From Apostichopus leukothele (lineage: Eukaryota > Echinodermata > Holothuroidea > Aspidochirotida > Stichopodidae): a stretch of 33,101 nucleotides of DNA. Positions 11,571 through 21,129 of this stretch are shown here, in pieces. Every line of letters begins with the position of its first letter. The first letter of the stretch is position 1. The stretch spans positions 1 to 33,101 of the forward strand of contig JAAAKB020120909.1 of the NCBI GenBank assembly GCA_010014835.2. Direction: 5' to 3'. The translations under genes were made by a program, and so were the position numbers. The notes under the pieces are model-generated. The model was not told where the DNA came from, ran no database searches, and saw only the letters and a program-made list of their open reading frames with translations.

Positions 11571-13186
11571 AGTGACCGAAATAACTATCAAGTTAGTTCT
11601 CCCCTTCAAGAGAGGGGATCTTTGTGTTTCTACAATTTCCAAACAATGATAATTTAAAAAAATGTATCACCACATTATCACATGAATATGAGTATTGAAG
11701 CTCTCTTGCCCACTTGGCTACATGTTGCTTAAATTCTTACAATGTATATTATAATGATAAACTCATCAGGTACAATCCTAATTGCTCGTTATCAAATTGC
11801 ACTGAACTCTGCACAAAACTACCATTTTTTAATATTTTTTATTTTTTTAATCTTTTTCACTTTCTTTTTTATCCTCGTGTAGCACAGTTTTCATTTTTGA
11901 TGTCAACACTTAAAATTGTTCAGAAGTAAACACAACACACTCCTTGGAAATGAAAGAGAAAAATGAGGACGAGAAAAAAAATTGATGAGCTTCTCCGATT
12001 AAAAATGTTGGAGAAATATCGTTAAGTTTCGTTATGTAGATAATTTTTACCTTACATAGCTTTTACATAAAACAGATCATGATATATTAAGGCATAGTAA
12101 ATACATTTCATATATGTCTTAATTTTGAATATCATCAAAGTGCTTACTTTTGCTTATTTTCTTCGGCGTTTTATTATCTTTTTTTCGCAGCTTGCATGCA
12201 TACTTTCGTTAAAAGTTTTTTCCCAGCTGCATTGAAGAATCCCCATAAGATTTTCAACATTCTAAACCATGCAATAGGTACAATATGCCTTTTTTCTCTA
12301 ATTATTTTTGTTGTTTTGCATTTTCATTTTGTCATACCATAGCTGTTTAAAAAAAAAAATGAGCATTTTTAAAAAAACAAAAATTTTTAATAATTTTATT
12401 CATATTTCACTCTGGTCACCTTTTATAATTTGACCTTGGGTCTCGGGCTTAACTCGCCTATTCATTTATGTAACAATCATTTGAAAGTATAAAATAAGGT
12501 GCAAAACACGGACTTAACGGAAGAAATGTACATACGGCCAATAATAATCGCGTGCAATTACACAATATAGTACAGACATTGTATTAATAATAAAATGTTG
12601 ATAAGTTGGTAGAGCCCTAACAATACAACTTTCACATCCTTTGTTTAGTAATATCGCCCCCATTAGTCATGTCATGAAAAATTAAATAAATACACAAGCA
12701 AAACCCATTTTTTACCCAACTTTATCGTACTAATGCCCCTGCTTATGACAAATGTACTGCATTACAAAAAAACGACTGTTTTTTGGAGTAAATAGATTGA
12801 GAAAATGAGAAACAAGCCCAACGACCTTATTAGTTTATGTTCTCTTTCGGTGTGGGTTCGTACAGACTGGACGAGGGGCCATGCATTCAGGTGGCGATTA
12901 GCAGGTACATCCTTCTTCATACTGATCTCATCCACAGGTTCTGAAATAGCACTCTAAACGTCTCTTGGTGATGTTTACAATTTTTGTACTTAGTACGTGT
13001 AACAAAACGTGCAATGGATACAAATGGCAGTCGTGAAATCTTCAATTTGAATACTGACTTCTGCTAAGTAGCCTATACTTGCAAACTTTTGTCTCTCTTC
13101 TCTCGTCACAAAACCGGAGATGCCCGTTGGCATGGCAACAAACTACAACATAACCTATCAGTACATGTCTCATCCATATGGGGTGT

Positions 13187-13200
13187 GGGGGGGGGGGGGG
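13187..13200 (+). repeat. Poly-G run (14 G)
   Basis: A pure run of 14 G follows GGGGTGT. It is a potential G-rich structural tract and a likely site of assembly length error. Confidence 0.9.
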
Positions 13201-14632
13201 AGACTTGCTGTATTCCAAAAGAAGGAATGCATTGTCTTTGAGAATCCCTTTGTAGCTGACATTCTAAATGCAAAACCGTCCACAGGTTCGGATTTTCTCT
13301 TCATATTTTAACCTTAAATTGAGAATCTGGAAATTTCACGGCAAGACTACGGTGTTTTCAGTTTATTAGCAATAAACCAATTGCCCTCTAGGTAATATTA
13401 ATATCACTGACCTCGATTCCTTTCTGCTTTATATTCGCTGATTTGACATATTTTTTTGAAGGAGACGGGTGTACAGCCTTTCATGAGAAACTTAGTCTAG
13501 GCTGCTTCTCTCTTGCAGTCGCTCATTGTCTTTCTATAATGAGTGATTGTTCCTTATTATCTAATCAAGTGAAGCATGTTCACAAATATGTCAATGAGGG
13601 CATCGGTATTACTTGACCATTCACTATTGTCCTGAGAGCGGTTGCAAACCATTTATATCACACACTTTGCATATATTTACTCTTCTCACAGAGTTTGTGT
13701 AAGGATTTGTTTATTTAACAGCCATTAACCGAATTGAACCCTTTTTGTCTAAATCTTTGCATCTGGCGATGAGAGAAGATAAACCCATCCACATTGATAT
13801 GCAATGTTTCTGGATCATATACTTTACAATGACTGTTTGTGACATGTTTTACAACTGGTGTAAACTCTTAAAACCTTTCCCTAGCAACCACACAGCAGGT
13901 GTTGATCCATACACGACCGGCTTTTCGTGCCTGCAAAGCAATTTTTGGAGCAGAAAGTCGGCTTGCATATAGAGTAACATCTCAGCCACTGGCTACCATT
14001 ATGGTTACACATACCTTCCAATAATGATCCTTCACTTTGGCACAACCCATCCCTCCCTCCTCCCCCTACCCCAAAAACAGGCTTTCACTCAGGAGCAGCT
14101 ATCATTGCGTCTCCTTTCAACTGTACTTTAAACAGAAAATTTGCAAGTTTAAACCAAAGTTTTCACAGCATTTTAAACTTTTCTTCATGTAGTAAATGAG
14201 CATGTCACATTTTGTGTTCTTGGTTTCACACGGTAAGTTCTTTGCGTTTCTGCCACACACATTGCCGACTGGTACAAGCTTCCCCCACCCAGCAGGATGG
14301 TGAAGCTAGCTCTGGGCAAAATTCAGTTTGCTCCCACTCAGGAAAGAGGAACTCTACTTCAAAACAGCAACTGGAAACAAAACAAATGAACAGATGAAGA
14401 ATGGTTGGTAAATGATTGGTAGTTTTGTGGAGGAACAGGTCAGCCATAGGGGGATCACCATGAAAAGTTCATAATTATCCAGTCACCAGCAATCCCCTGC
14501 CCTTTTGCCCCCCTTCTGCCCCCTGCTCCTCCACCTTCAGGACACCGCACAACTTTAAATTCCAATAAAATTTTAAGGTTTTTAACCCATCACTGAAATC
14601 TGTTGTTTCTATCAGCCATTAACAAGAACAAA

Positions 14633-14638
14633 TTTATT
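14633..14638 (-). terminator. Candidate poly(A) signal for the MAP7-like gene
   Basis: TTTATT on + reads AATAAA on -, about 230 nt after the MAP7-like stop at 14866. It fits a short 3' UTR if the nearby splice donor at 14846 is not used. Only the hexamer and its distance support it. Confidence 0.3.
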
Positions 14639-14844
14639 CTGATAAAGTCAGTCTAAAACATCAACATGCAGTTATTGGATACACTGACCAGCAGCTCACA
14701 ACTTCACTGCCTGACTTCAAAGAATGAATGAAAACAATAACAACTACCCAGGCTTTCCTTTGCAAAATGGGAGCTGATTACACCCTTCAGTAATACTTTA
14801 CACCCACAGTGCACCATATGGGTAAGGGATGGCACCCCATGCTT

Positions 14845-14846
14845 AC
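14845..14846 (-). promoter_or_regulatory. Strong splice donor just after the MAP7-like stop
   Basis: On - the sequence reads CACAGCAG|GTAAGC, a near-consensus 5' splice site. The exon edge at 14847 is 19 nt after the TAA stop (14868-14866). If used, the final coding exon would be followed by a 3' UTR intron close enough to the stop (under about 50 nt) to escape nonsense-mediated decay. The matching acceptor was not located. Confidence 0.4.
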
Positions 14847-14865
14847 CTGCTGTGCTCCTGTGAAG

Positions 14866-15879
14866 TTACCAACTTTCTTCTGCCACCTCATCTCCATCCG
14901 GTGTTACCACCTTGACTTCCACTGCAGGTACTACGCCATCCTTCTCCCCGATCTGAAAGCCCATATCGGGGACCTTAGTCTTCTCCTCGTCTACGTCGGG
15001 AATAACGGGCGTCTCCTCCAGCACAATAGGATCTCCAGAATTTCCGACCTCGTCATCGACTGCTTCTTCAGCTCTTTCAACTTTCACCTCTACCTGAGGG
15101 AACGAATCACTCATCGTTATAGAGGCATCTCCTGATCCCATAAAGTCTAAACTGTTCCCATTCACAGGTGATCCACCGTTCTCGATGGGACCATTTTCTA
15201 CCACCCCGATACCATTTGTTGGACTATCCTCTGTTTGTTCCTCATTTTCCATCGTCAACCCGTCGTGGAGCTGCATATCCCCATTGGGTTGCTCATTGTT
15301 CTCTGCTGCCTCAATCTCATGGGGAGCAGGCTCATCCTGGTCTTCTTTATCAATCACGGGTTCATCTTCTGCCTCTTCCAGTAATTTGCTCTCTACATCA
15401 TCTGGTGACTTGCTCTCACCATCATCAGGTGACTTGCTCTCTGCCTCATCAGGTGACTTGCTCTCTGCCTCATCAGGTGACTTGCTCTCTACCTCATCGG
15501 GTGACTTGCTCTCTACCTCATCGGGTGACTTGCTCTCTCCATCATTAGGTAACTGGCTCTCTACCTCATCGGGTGACTTGCTCTCTACCTCATCAGGTGA
15601 CTTGCTCTCTACCTCATCAGGTGACTTGCTCTCTACCTCATCAGGTGACTTGCTCTCTCCATCATCAGGTGACTTGCTCTCTCCATCATCAGGTGACTGG
15701 CTCTCTCCATCATCAGGTGACTTGCTCTCTGCCTCTTCTGTGGTATCCACTTCGCTCTTCTCCTTGAGGTCAGTCTCGCTGTTAGACTCAGATTCATTGA
15801 GGTTAGGGAAAGATTCAGTAGGACTGGTACTATTTTCTTCTGGTGTACTGGAGCCATCCCCATCCGACTTATTGTCCTT
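14866..15879 (-). CDS. MAP7-like last coding exon, acidic repeat tail
   Basis: The acceptor is TCTCTTACAG|. It starts KDNKSDGDGSSTPEENSTSP and ends DGDEVAEESW plus TAA: 337 residues, strongly acidic. Residues 51-170 of the exon are the ESKSPDEx repeats. After these come ENNEQPNGDM and NGNSLDFMGS; the latter may correspond to the LDFTG-type motif near the C-terminus of vertebrate MAP7, but that match is short. The large + strand frame over this exon (15185-15949) is the antisense shadow of the repeat. Confidence 0.88.
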   Translation of the reverse strand, partial: KDNKSDGDGSSTPEENSTSPTESFPNLNESESNSETDLKEKSEVDTTEEAESKSPDDGESQSPDDGESKSPDDGESKSPDEVESKSPDEVESKSPDEVESKSPDEVESQLPNDGESKSPDEVESKSPDEVESKSPDEAESKSPDEAESKSPDDGESKSPDDVESKLLEEAEDEPVIDKEDQDEPAPHEIEAAENNEQPNGDMQLHDGLTMENEEQTEDSPTNGIGVVENGPIENGGSPVNGNSLDFMGSGDASITMSDSFPQVEVKVERAEEAVDDEVGNSGDPIVLEETPVIPDVDEEKTKVPDMGFQIGEKDGVVPAVEVKVVTPDGDEVAEESW

Positions 15880-18800
15880 CTGTAAGAAGAGAAAGAGACT
15901 AACTTTAGCCTCTACTTGTACTCAAGTCACAATGCCACGAGTCTCTTGAAATCCTCCTAAAATTGTTGTTTCACAAAAAGTTGTCATTTTAGCGACAGAA
16001 CAAACACACACTCCAACTCCCAGTAAACTTAGCTTTGGAGCTTAAAATTTGCTATGCTCTACTTTTTGTGGAGTAGATTAAGGTTCTGACAGCCTACAGG
16101 TTATTAATAAACTTCCTAACAGTATTTCTATGGAAACCAATGTAGCTGTTGCTGTCATTACACCTTACTAAAGAAGGTTACATTTATCCGTCATAGTTCA
16201 TTACTTAAGACAAAGGGAATCTGCGAGATATAACCACATATTTTTGTGAGATTCCCTGTTGCAAATAGTAATTAAACTTGAGACGAGAACATACTCAAGT
16301 TTTTCAGACAGATTAGGGGAACTGAAAACATTCCTGGTCTTCTATAACATTCCTGGTCTTCTATAACACTATACAGTTACAAATAGTTCATAACAGCTGT
16401 CATTGCCCTAGTGAACTTGCATCAAGGTAAATTGCTAGGCTGAATTTCTTTTCCGATGCCCGATCTCAGAGTCAACTGTGTATGAAAAGTGATCAGTTCC
16501 TTCGCACAAAGTTCCATTTGCGTAGCCCTTACTTATTTGATAGGAAAACCTTGCACTGTGCACCGGTGACTATTACGTTGGCTTATTAGGATGCACGGCT
16601 CGCTACTGAGTATACATGGAGACCTAGGACTATTACTGAATTGCTAATCTAGTCTAGAGCAAGCAATGTTTGCATAGGGATACAGTTGTTCTTGTCAAAT
16701 ATCGGTATCGGCCGACATCTTTAGATGAACACTGTGTTCCACGGAATTACTGACACGGTTAAACCATTTTGTGGCAGACAGAGAACAGAGGAGTAAATGA
16801 ACAATGGAACAATATCGCAGGATTATGAAAAAAACTTGTTAAAACAAAGAAATCTTAGGCTAGAGAGGGATAGTGGCCTCGTGATTACAATCTGTGAAAG
16901 GCTTGGAATTACAGCTTCGTGAAAAACCTGTGTTGACAGGATTGTTCTTGCGACATATACTGAGCAAGATTTAACATGTTAGTGGAGGTGTAAGGGTTGA
17001 TTAAGGACTAAGCTATAAAACTTATAACAAAATTGCGTCTTTCCTATTTATTCCATACCATGAATACTCAAGTTTGTTTTCATTTTTTTAAATTTATTTT
17101 TTAAATTTTATTTCCAGTATAATTAGAAATATTTATAAACAGGACATCAAAAGTGAGTACGTAATAAGAATTAAAATGTTAGTGTACAAAAAAACAAAAA
17201 CAAAATATATATATATTTGCTAGATTGTTTCACCAATCAAACAAAAAATCCAATCCAAACTTGTAGTTCATTCTCCTTCTAATTGATCAACACTTGTTTA
17301 ATGTTCATACAGCCAAAAAAGAGAAGAGTTTTCTGCCCAAAAATATAAGCAAATCAGGAGTAGCAATATCAAAACGAGGAAACTTACCTGTCCAACAGCC
17401 TGGGCTCCCTTTCGAGCACGTTTCATGATCTCATCGACCCTCTGAGGAGGTAAAAATAAGATTTATCGTTTAAAGCCCCGAGAAGGGATGGGATTGAATT
17501 ACAGAGGATTTCTTGGTGTGATTATCCACTTAATACTATCAATATATTTCTGATATGTCTTGCATGTCTTCATCAAGTTTAATCAAGCTGTTTTTCAATA
17601 GTCTCCAATATTTTACCAAACTCTCCAATTTTTAACCAGACATGGAATCTCTTTTTTAAAATACGATTGCAACAGTTCAAACTAAGATATCCACTAAACT
17701 CACTAAAATTCACTCAATTTTCACTAATAATTCTTTTTCACTACTTTCTCATTACTCACATTTGCAACATAATTTCTCTTTGGATATTAGAGTTTCTTTA
17801 TAGCAAAATTCTTGAAGCCGTGTGGAACCATAAATCCTTGTTTTAAGCTCAAGTGAGCTGTTGTAAATAGGTTGAAGGCTTGGAACCAATCTTTAGATTC
17901 AAGACATGATTCTTCTCTAAAAATTAAATTCATGACGCTTACCTACAAGTAAACTCACAATTCTTACCTACAAGTAAACTCACAATTCTTACCTACAAAT
18001 AGATTCACGATTCTTCTCTAAAAATAAAATCACGTTCCTTACCTAAAAATATACTCACGTTTCTTACCTATAAATAAACTCATAATTCTTACTTCCAATA
18101 AACTCACGATTCTTACTTCAAATAAACTCACGATTCTTACCTAAAATTAAACTCATGATTCTTACCTAAAATTAAACTCATGATTCTTACTTCAAATAAA
18201 CTCACGATTCTTCTCTTGAAATAAACTCACGATTCTTACTTTAAATAAACTCACGTTTCTTACCTAAAAATAAACTCATGATTCTTACTTTAAATAAACT
18301 CACGTTTCTTACCTAAAAATAAACTCACGATTCTTACTTCAAATAAACTCATGATTCTTACTTTAAATAAACTCACGTTTCTTACCTAAAAATAAACTCA
18401 TGATTCTTACTTCAAATAAACTCATGATATTTATTTCAAATAAACTCACGATTCTTCTCTGAAAATAAACTCATGATTCTTACCTTCCTTCTTGCATCTC
18501 GTTCTTCTTCTTCTTGCTTATGTTTCGCAGCAAGTTCAGTCTCTTTACGAACGATCTCTTCGGCCCTCCTCTGTTCTTCTTCTACTTTCTATCGTAATCA
18601 GATTAAAAGAACAAATTACAATCACACATATACCGAAGTGCCCTTGAGAAAGCTATGCTGCTTACTCTCAATATACAATATCTTGGATAAACTGTTTGTC
18701 TTGACAGATTCAATGGTGACCTGGGCTTGACAATAGTTAGACACTCCAGTCCTTTTGCAGCAGAATTAGATCAAGAACATGGCTATTAGTAACACCGGAG

Positions 18801-21129
18801 AAATTTAAAACTCGGGATCGGTCTGTGACTTAAAGTAGAGCTATATTGTTTCAGGACTCATGCTGTACATCTAGGGATGGTGGAGCAGTTAGAGTGTCCT
18901 ACCCAGGGCCATTAGGTTCCTGGTTTAGACCAATCAGGAATAAGATCTATCATGACATATTCAAGAACTGCTGCTATGCAGTGTTATTGAGCAGTGTGTT
19001 TGACAGATTTGGTACTTTCTGGTTTGTGAATACGGAAAATTGATTTTGGTTCGGTTCGGTTCTTTCAGTGGTTTGGAAATAACTTTGTTCACCACTGCTG
19101 CACTACAGTATTTGAGGAAGCGATCGGATGCAGAATTATGCTCTCTTCTGCTGGACGGGGGACATTAAATGGCATTCCTGGGAGCAGGAATGGGTGTCAC
19201 AATTACAGACCTGCCTTGTAGTTCTCTATACAACATCGAAAAGACAAGGTGTTCATCCAGAATCATCACATCAATAGGATTTCAAATAAGTTTCTCTTGG
19301 CTTCCTAACATTGGGGAAGTACTGAACTAAACTCTACCCCACCCCACCCCCACTCAGTTCTTACCTCTCTCTCTTCTCTCTCCCGCCTCTCTTGCTCATC
19401 CGCCATCTTCTTCTGTTGGTCTTCTATTGCCTTCTTCATCCGTTCCTCTTCTAGCTTCCTGTGTTCCTCTGCTAGTCTCCTAGCTTCCTCCTCTTCCCGC
19501 AATCTCTCCTCCTCTTCCCTACGTTTCCTCTCTTCTTCTTCTCTCCTGCATCATACGAGATGAGGGATTAAAAGTCTTAACACATTTTATCTCTTCTTAA
19601 GTCACATAAAACTACCTTAGCCCATGTGACTTGGCTTCATTAGAGTTTGCTTTTACAGACCTGATCACAGGATTACTTGATCACACGTTTATATAAGGAA
19701 TAATCATATCTCTTTAGTGACACTCATGCAGGTAAATGAAGATTTCATGAAAATATTTTCAAATTGTGCTCCAAGAGGAATGACTTACTTTAGCTGCACC
19801 TGCTTTTCCTTCTCAAGCTCTGCTTCTCTCTCTGCCTTCTCCCTTGCTTCTCGCCTCCTCTCGGCCAATGCCTGCTTGGCCCTGTCTTCCTCACTCATCT
19901 CACTCTGTGGGCTTGTTTCACCACTAGAATCTATAGACCATGACACAATGGAAAGAAACCATTGGAACAGTGGTGTCTGCAAGGGGAAGAAGGTTTGGGG
20001 GGGGGGGACGGGAAGACAACCCCTCAAGGCCAGGAACGCCCTTCCATTACCATTTTGGGCCCCTACCTACATCCTCAGAGGGAATATAGAATTTTGCCCC
20101 TTTCTCCTCCACTTTTGTAATCCTGTGCATGTCACTACTCACTGAATTGAAATATATCAAAGTCTCCCTTTTTCTGTTAGATTTGTTCCCAGTTTCACCT
20201 GCCAGGGGTGAATATGCTGTGGTGGTGGAACCACTTTGAGATAAGCTGTGCCTACCTGATGTGAAGAGGGGAGTTGTTTGTTCGACCCTTGGAAGGCAGG
20301 ATACACATTATCTCAGCTAAAACTACCTGTATCCTCTCCATGCACTATGTGTGACTCATGGAAATATCTCCAAATGAGTAACACAGACTGTCTTTCCTGT
20401 TACAGAGTGAAAAATCAAGTGAAAGTTTGGTCACGGTAACCAGTAAAACCATCTCTTACCTTTATCCGAGGTCTTGGTCTGATCCTTGGATGGTTTAGCA
20501 GTTTTGGGGGATGCCTTACTGGTCTCCTTTGGTGCAGTTTTACCATTTTCCTTTCGTGGCGGTTTCTCACCATCCTTGACCAACTTCTTGGGCGTCTCTG
20601 GTCGAGGTGATTCTTTCGGCTTACTAGCTTCTTTCGGTTTAATAACTTCCTTCGGTTTACTTACTTCCTTCGGTTTACTAGGTTCTTTTGCTTTGCTAAC
20701 CTCTTTCGCATTTGCTTCTTTCGAAGGTTTGGAGACATCCCTTGTCGCTGGTTTACTACTCTCCTTGGCAGGGTCCTGCTTTGTCTTCTCTTTCCTAGCG
20801 TTGGTCTTTGAAAATTTACCAGGTGTCGTAGCTTTGGGAGGCTGATCTTTCTTGACACCCGACGTTGCCGGGGTCAACGATTTCTTGATCGGGGGTGGAC
20901 CACTAGGTGAAGCTTTACTCCTAGTTGTGTCGGTTGATTTCTTGACATCTAGCGACCTCGCAGAGCGAGGCCGTGTCGGCGTCTGTACAGTTTGTTTATG
21001 TTCACCTGACGCTGACGAGGGGGGAGAGGGGGTGGAAGGGGATTTGACGCCAGGGGAAGAAACATTCAGCCTCGGAGTTTTCTTACCCGGGGATGGTGTC
21101 CTGCCAGGGAGGCGGGGAGACTGTGATCT
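14866..21129 (-). CDS. MAP7/ensconsin-family microtubule-associated protein (3' part, 6 exons)
   Basis: Coding exons in transcript order are 21129-20460, 19930-19789, 19545-19365, 18588-18484, 17441-17388 and 15879-14866. They join in frame (2166 nt, 721 residues) with GT-AG introns. Fragment residues 1-223 are a Lys/Pro/Ser/Thr-rich linker. Residues about 235-380 are the charged MAP7 coiled-coil domain, from SEEDRAKQALAERRREAREK to RVDEIMKRARK, the latter close to the mammalian domain end. Residues 385-721 are an acidic tail with repeats. MAP7 proteins bind microtubules through an N-terminal coiled coil and recruit and activate kinesin-1 through this MAP7 domain. The N-terminal microtubule-binding part is missing: the first exon has no Met in frame and no matching exon is visible further 5' in the window. 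Whether this is MAP7, MAP7D1 or the invertebrate single-copy ensconsin cannot be said. Confidence 0.9.
15370..15729 (-). repeat. In-frame 24-bp minisatellite: 15 x ESKSPDEx
   Basis: Fifteen contiguous 24-bp units encode ESKSPDDG, ESQSPDDG, ESKSPDEV (most frequent), ESQLPNDG, ESKSPDEA, ESKSPDDV and finally ESKLLEEA. Thirteen units keep S-P followed by D-D or D-E, a potential proline-directed kinase site (SP) next to acidic residues. The period is a multiple of three, so copy number can change without breaking the frame. Confidence 0.95.
16328..16365 (+). repeat. 19-bp tandem duplication in a MAP7-like intron
   Basis: Two exact copies of ACATTCCTGGTCTTCTATA stand side by side within the 1508-bp intron 15880-17387. 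The rest of that intron shows nothing but AT-rich sequence and a short (TA)n tract near 17206-17216. Confidence 0.9.
17388..17441 (-). CDS. MAP7-like exon, end of MAP7 domain
   Basis: The 54-nt exon (acceptor TACCTCCTCAG|, donor GGACAG|GTAAGTTT) encodes RVDEIMKRARKGAQAVGQ. The RxDEIMKRxRK motif marks the C-terminal end of the MAP7 domain in vertebrate homologues, which fixes the family and orientation. Confidence 0.93.
17907..18480 (-). repeat. ~25-bp minisatellite of splice-donor-like units
   Basis: About 23 head-to-tail units of 24-26 bp adjoin the 105-nt exon. On + a typical unit is GATTCTTACCTAAAAATAAA followed by CTCAT or CTCAC. On - this reads GTAAGAATC, ATGAGTT, then TATTTTTAG. The real intron also begins GTAAGAATCATGAGTTTATT, so the array appears to have grown from the donor. 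About ten units hold AGGTAAG, about eight hold GAAGTAAG or TAAGTAAG, four hold AGAGAAGAATC with no GT at that place, and one (18430s) is decayed. Divergence rises away from the exon (units near 17910-18060 are most variable), as expected if expansion or homogenisation is newer near the exon. Confidence 0.93.
18484..18588 (-). CDS. MAP7-like exon beside the donor-like repeat array
   Basis: The 105-nt, 35-codon, phase-0 exon follows TTACGATAG| and reads KVEEEQRRAEEIVRKETELA, then AAKHKQEEEERDARRK. It is the late part of the MAP7 domain. The donor AGGAAG|GTAAGAATC is strong. The intron that follows is built from about 23 copies of its own first ~25 bases (17907-18480). Confidence 0.9.
18872..18940 (+). 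mobile_element. Possible tRNA-derived SINE relic
   Basis: GGGATGGTGGAGCAGTTAGA resembles the 5' end and A box of a tRNA promoter. About 40 bases on, GGTTTAGACC resembles a decayed B box (consensus GGTTCGANNCC). No clear poly(A) tail or target duplication is seen. It lies in a MAP7-like intron on the opposite strand. Short degenerate boxes arise by chance, so this is weak. Confidence 0.25.
19365..19545 (-). CDS. MAP7-like exon, central coiled coil
   Basis: This 181-nt exon, after ATGATGCAG| and before AGAGAG|GTAAGAAC, encodes 60 residues made almost wholly of E, R, K, A, L, M and Q. Examples are RLREEEEARRLAEEHRKLEE and MKKAIEDQQKKMADEQERRE. It forms the core of the MAP7 domain helix. Confidence 0.9.
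19789..19930 (-). CDS. MAP7-like exon, start of MAP7 domain
   Basis: The 142-nt exon follows GTCTATAG| and ends AGCTAAA|GTAAGTC. It reads SSGETSPQSEMSEEDRAKQA and then a run of alternating Arg/Lys and Glu (ALAERRREAREKAE...) with the heptad look of the MAP7 domain N-terminus. It ends in phase 2 and the split Lys codon is completed by the next exon. Confidence 0.88.
20460..21129 (-). CDS. MAP7-like exon encoding the Lys/Pro/Ser-rich linker
   Basis: The acceptor reads CCCCTTTCAG| on - and the donor GATAAAG|GTAAGAG. The 670-nt exon is open from end to end (RSQSPRLPGRTPSPGKK... to ...TKTSDKG) and encodes 223 residues without one methionine, so translation must start in an upstream exon. Composition is dominated by K, P, S and T, typical of the disordered basic linker between the two coiled coils of MAP7 proteins. 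It contains five 6-residue repeats of the SKPKEV type (20608-20697). Several SP and TP sites are possible proline-directed phosphorylation sites. A 119-codon + strand frame across it is a shadow. Confidence 0.85.
20608..20697 (-). repeat. In-frame 18-bp repeat (SKPKEx) in the MAP7-like linker
   Basis: Five units of 18 bp encode SKAKEP, SKPKEV, SKPKEV, IKPKEA and SKPKES. Each adds positive charge. Because 18 is divisible by three, length change would keep the frame. Confidence 0.85.

Larger units (their letters stand above)
9303..14632. other. Long non-coding spacer
   Basis: I recognise no gene on either strand. The stretch is A/T-rich with many homopolymer runs, notably at 10165-10215, 11348-11380 and 12340-12400. 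It holds a ~95-bp duplication (11405-11570) and a 14-G run (13187-13200). Open frames are short (116 codons at most) and low in complexity. Because the MAP7-like gene ends at 14866 on -, part of this region could hold its 3' UTR exons if the donor at 14846 is used, but no such exon can be defined by eye. Confidence 0.5.

Noticed and set aside
10886-11642. Short - strand frames in the 9.3-14.6 kb spacer as extra MAP7-like exons
   Set aside because: They start or end in homopolymer runs, have no MAP7 tail likeness, and the gene already has a stop at 14866.
15185-15949. 254-codon + strand open frame (Leu/Ser-rich SGDLLS repeats)
   Set aside because: It is the antisense reading of the 24-bp coding minisatellite. 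A unit divisible by three and free of stops keeps several frames open at once. The - strand frame has matching splice sites and MAP7 context.
9070-18480. CRISPR-like arrays (38-bp and 25-bp repeats)
   Set aside because: Units are contiguous with no unique spacers and the context is clearly eukaryotic; these are minisatellites.
20486-20845. 119-codon + strand open frame
   Set aside because: Antisense shadow of the Lys/Pro-rich MAP7-like exon; Phe/Leu/Gly/Ser composition follows from complementing Lys/Glu/Pro codons.
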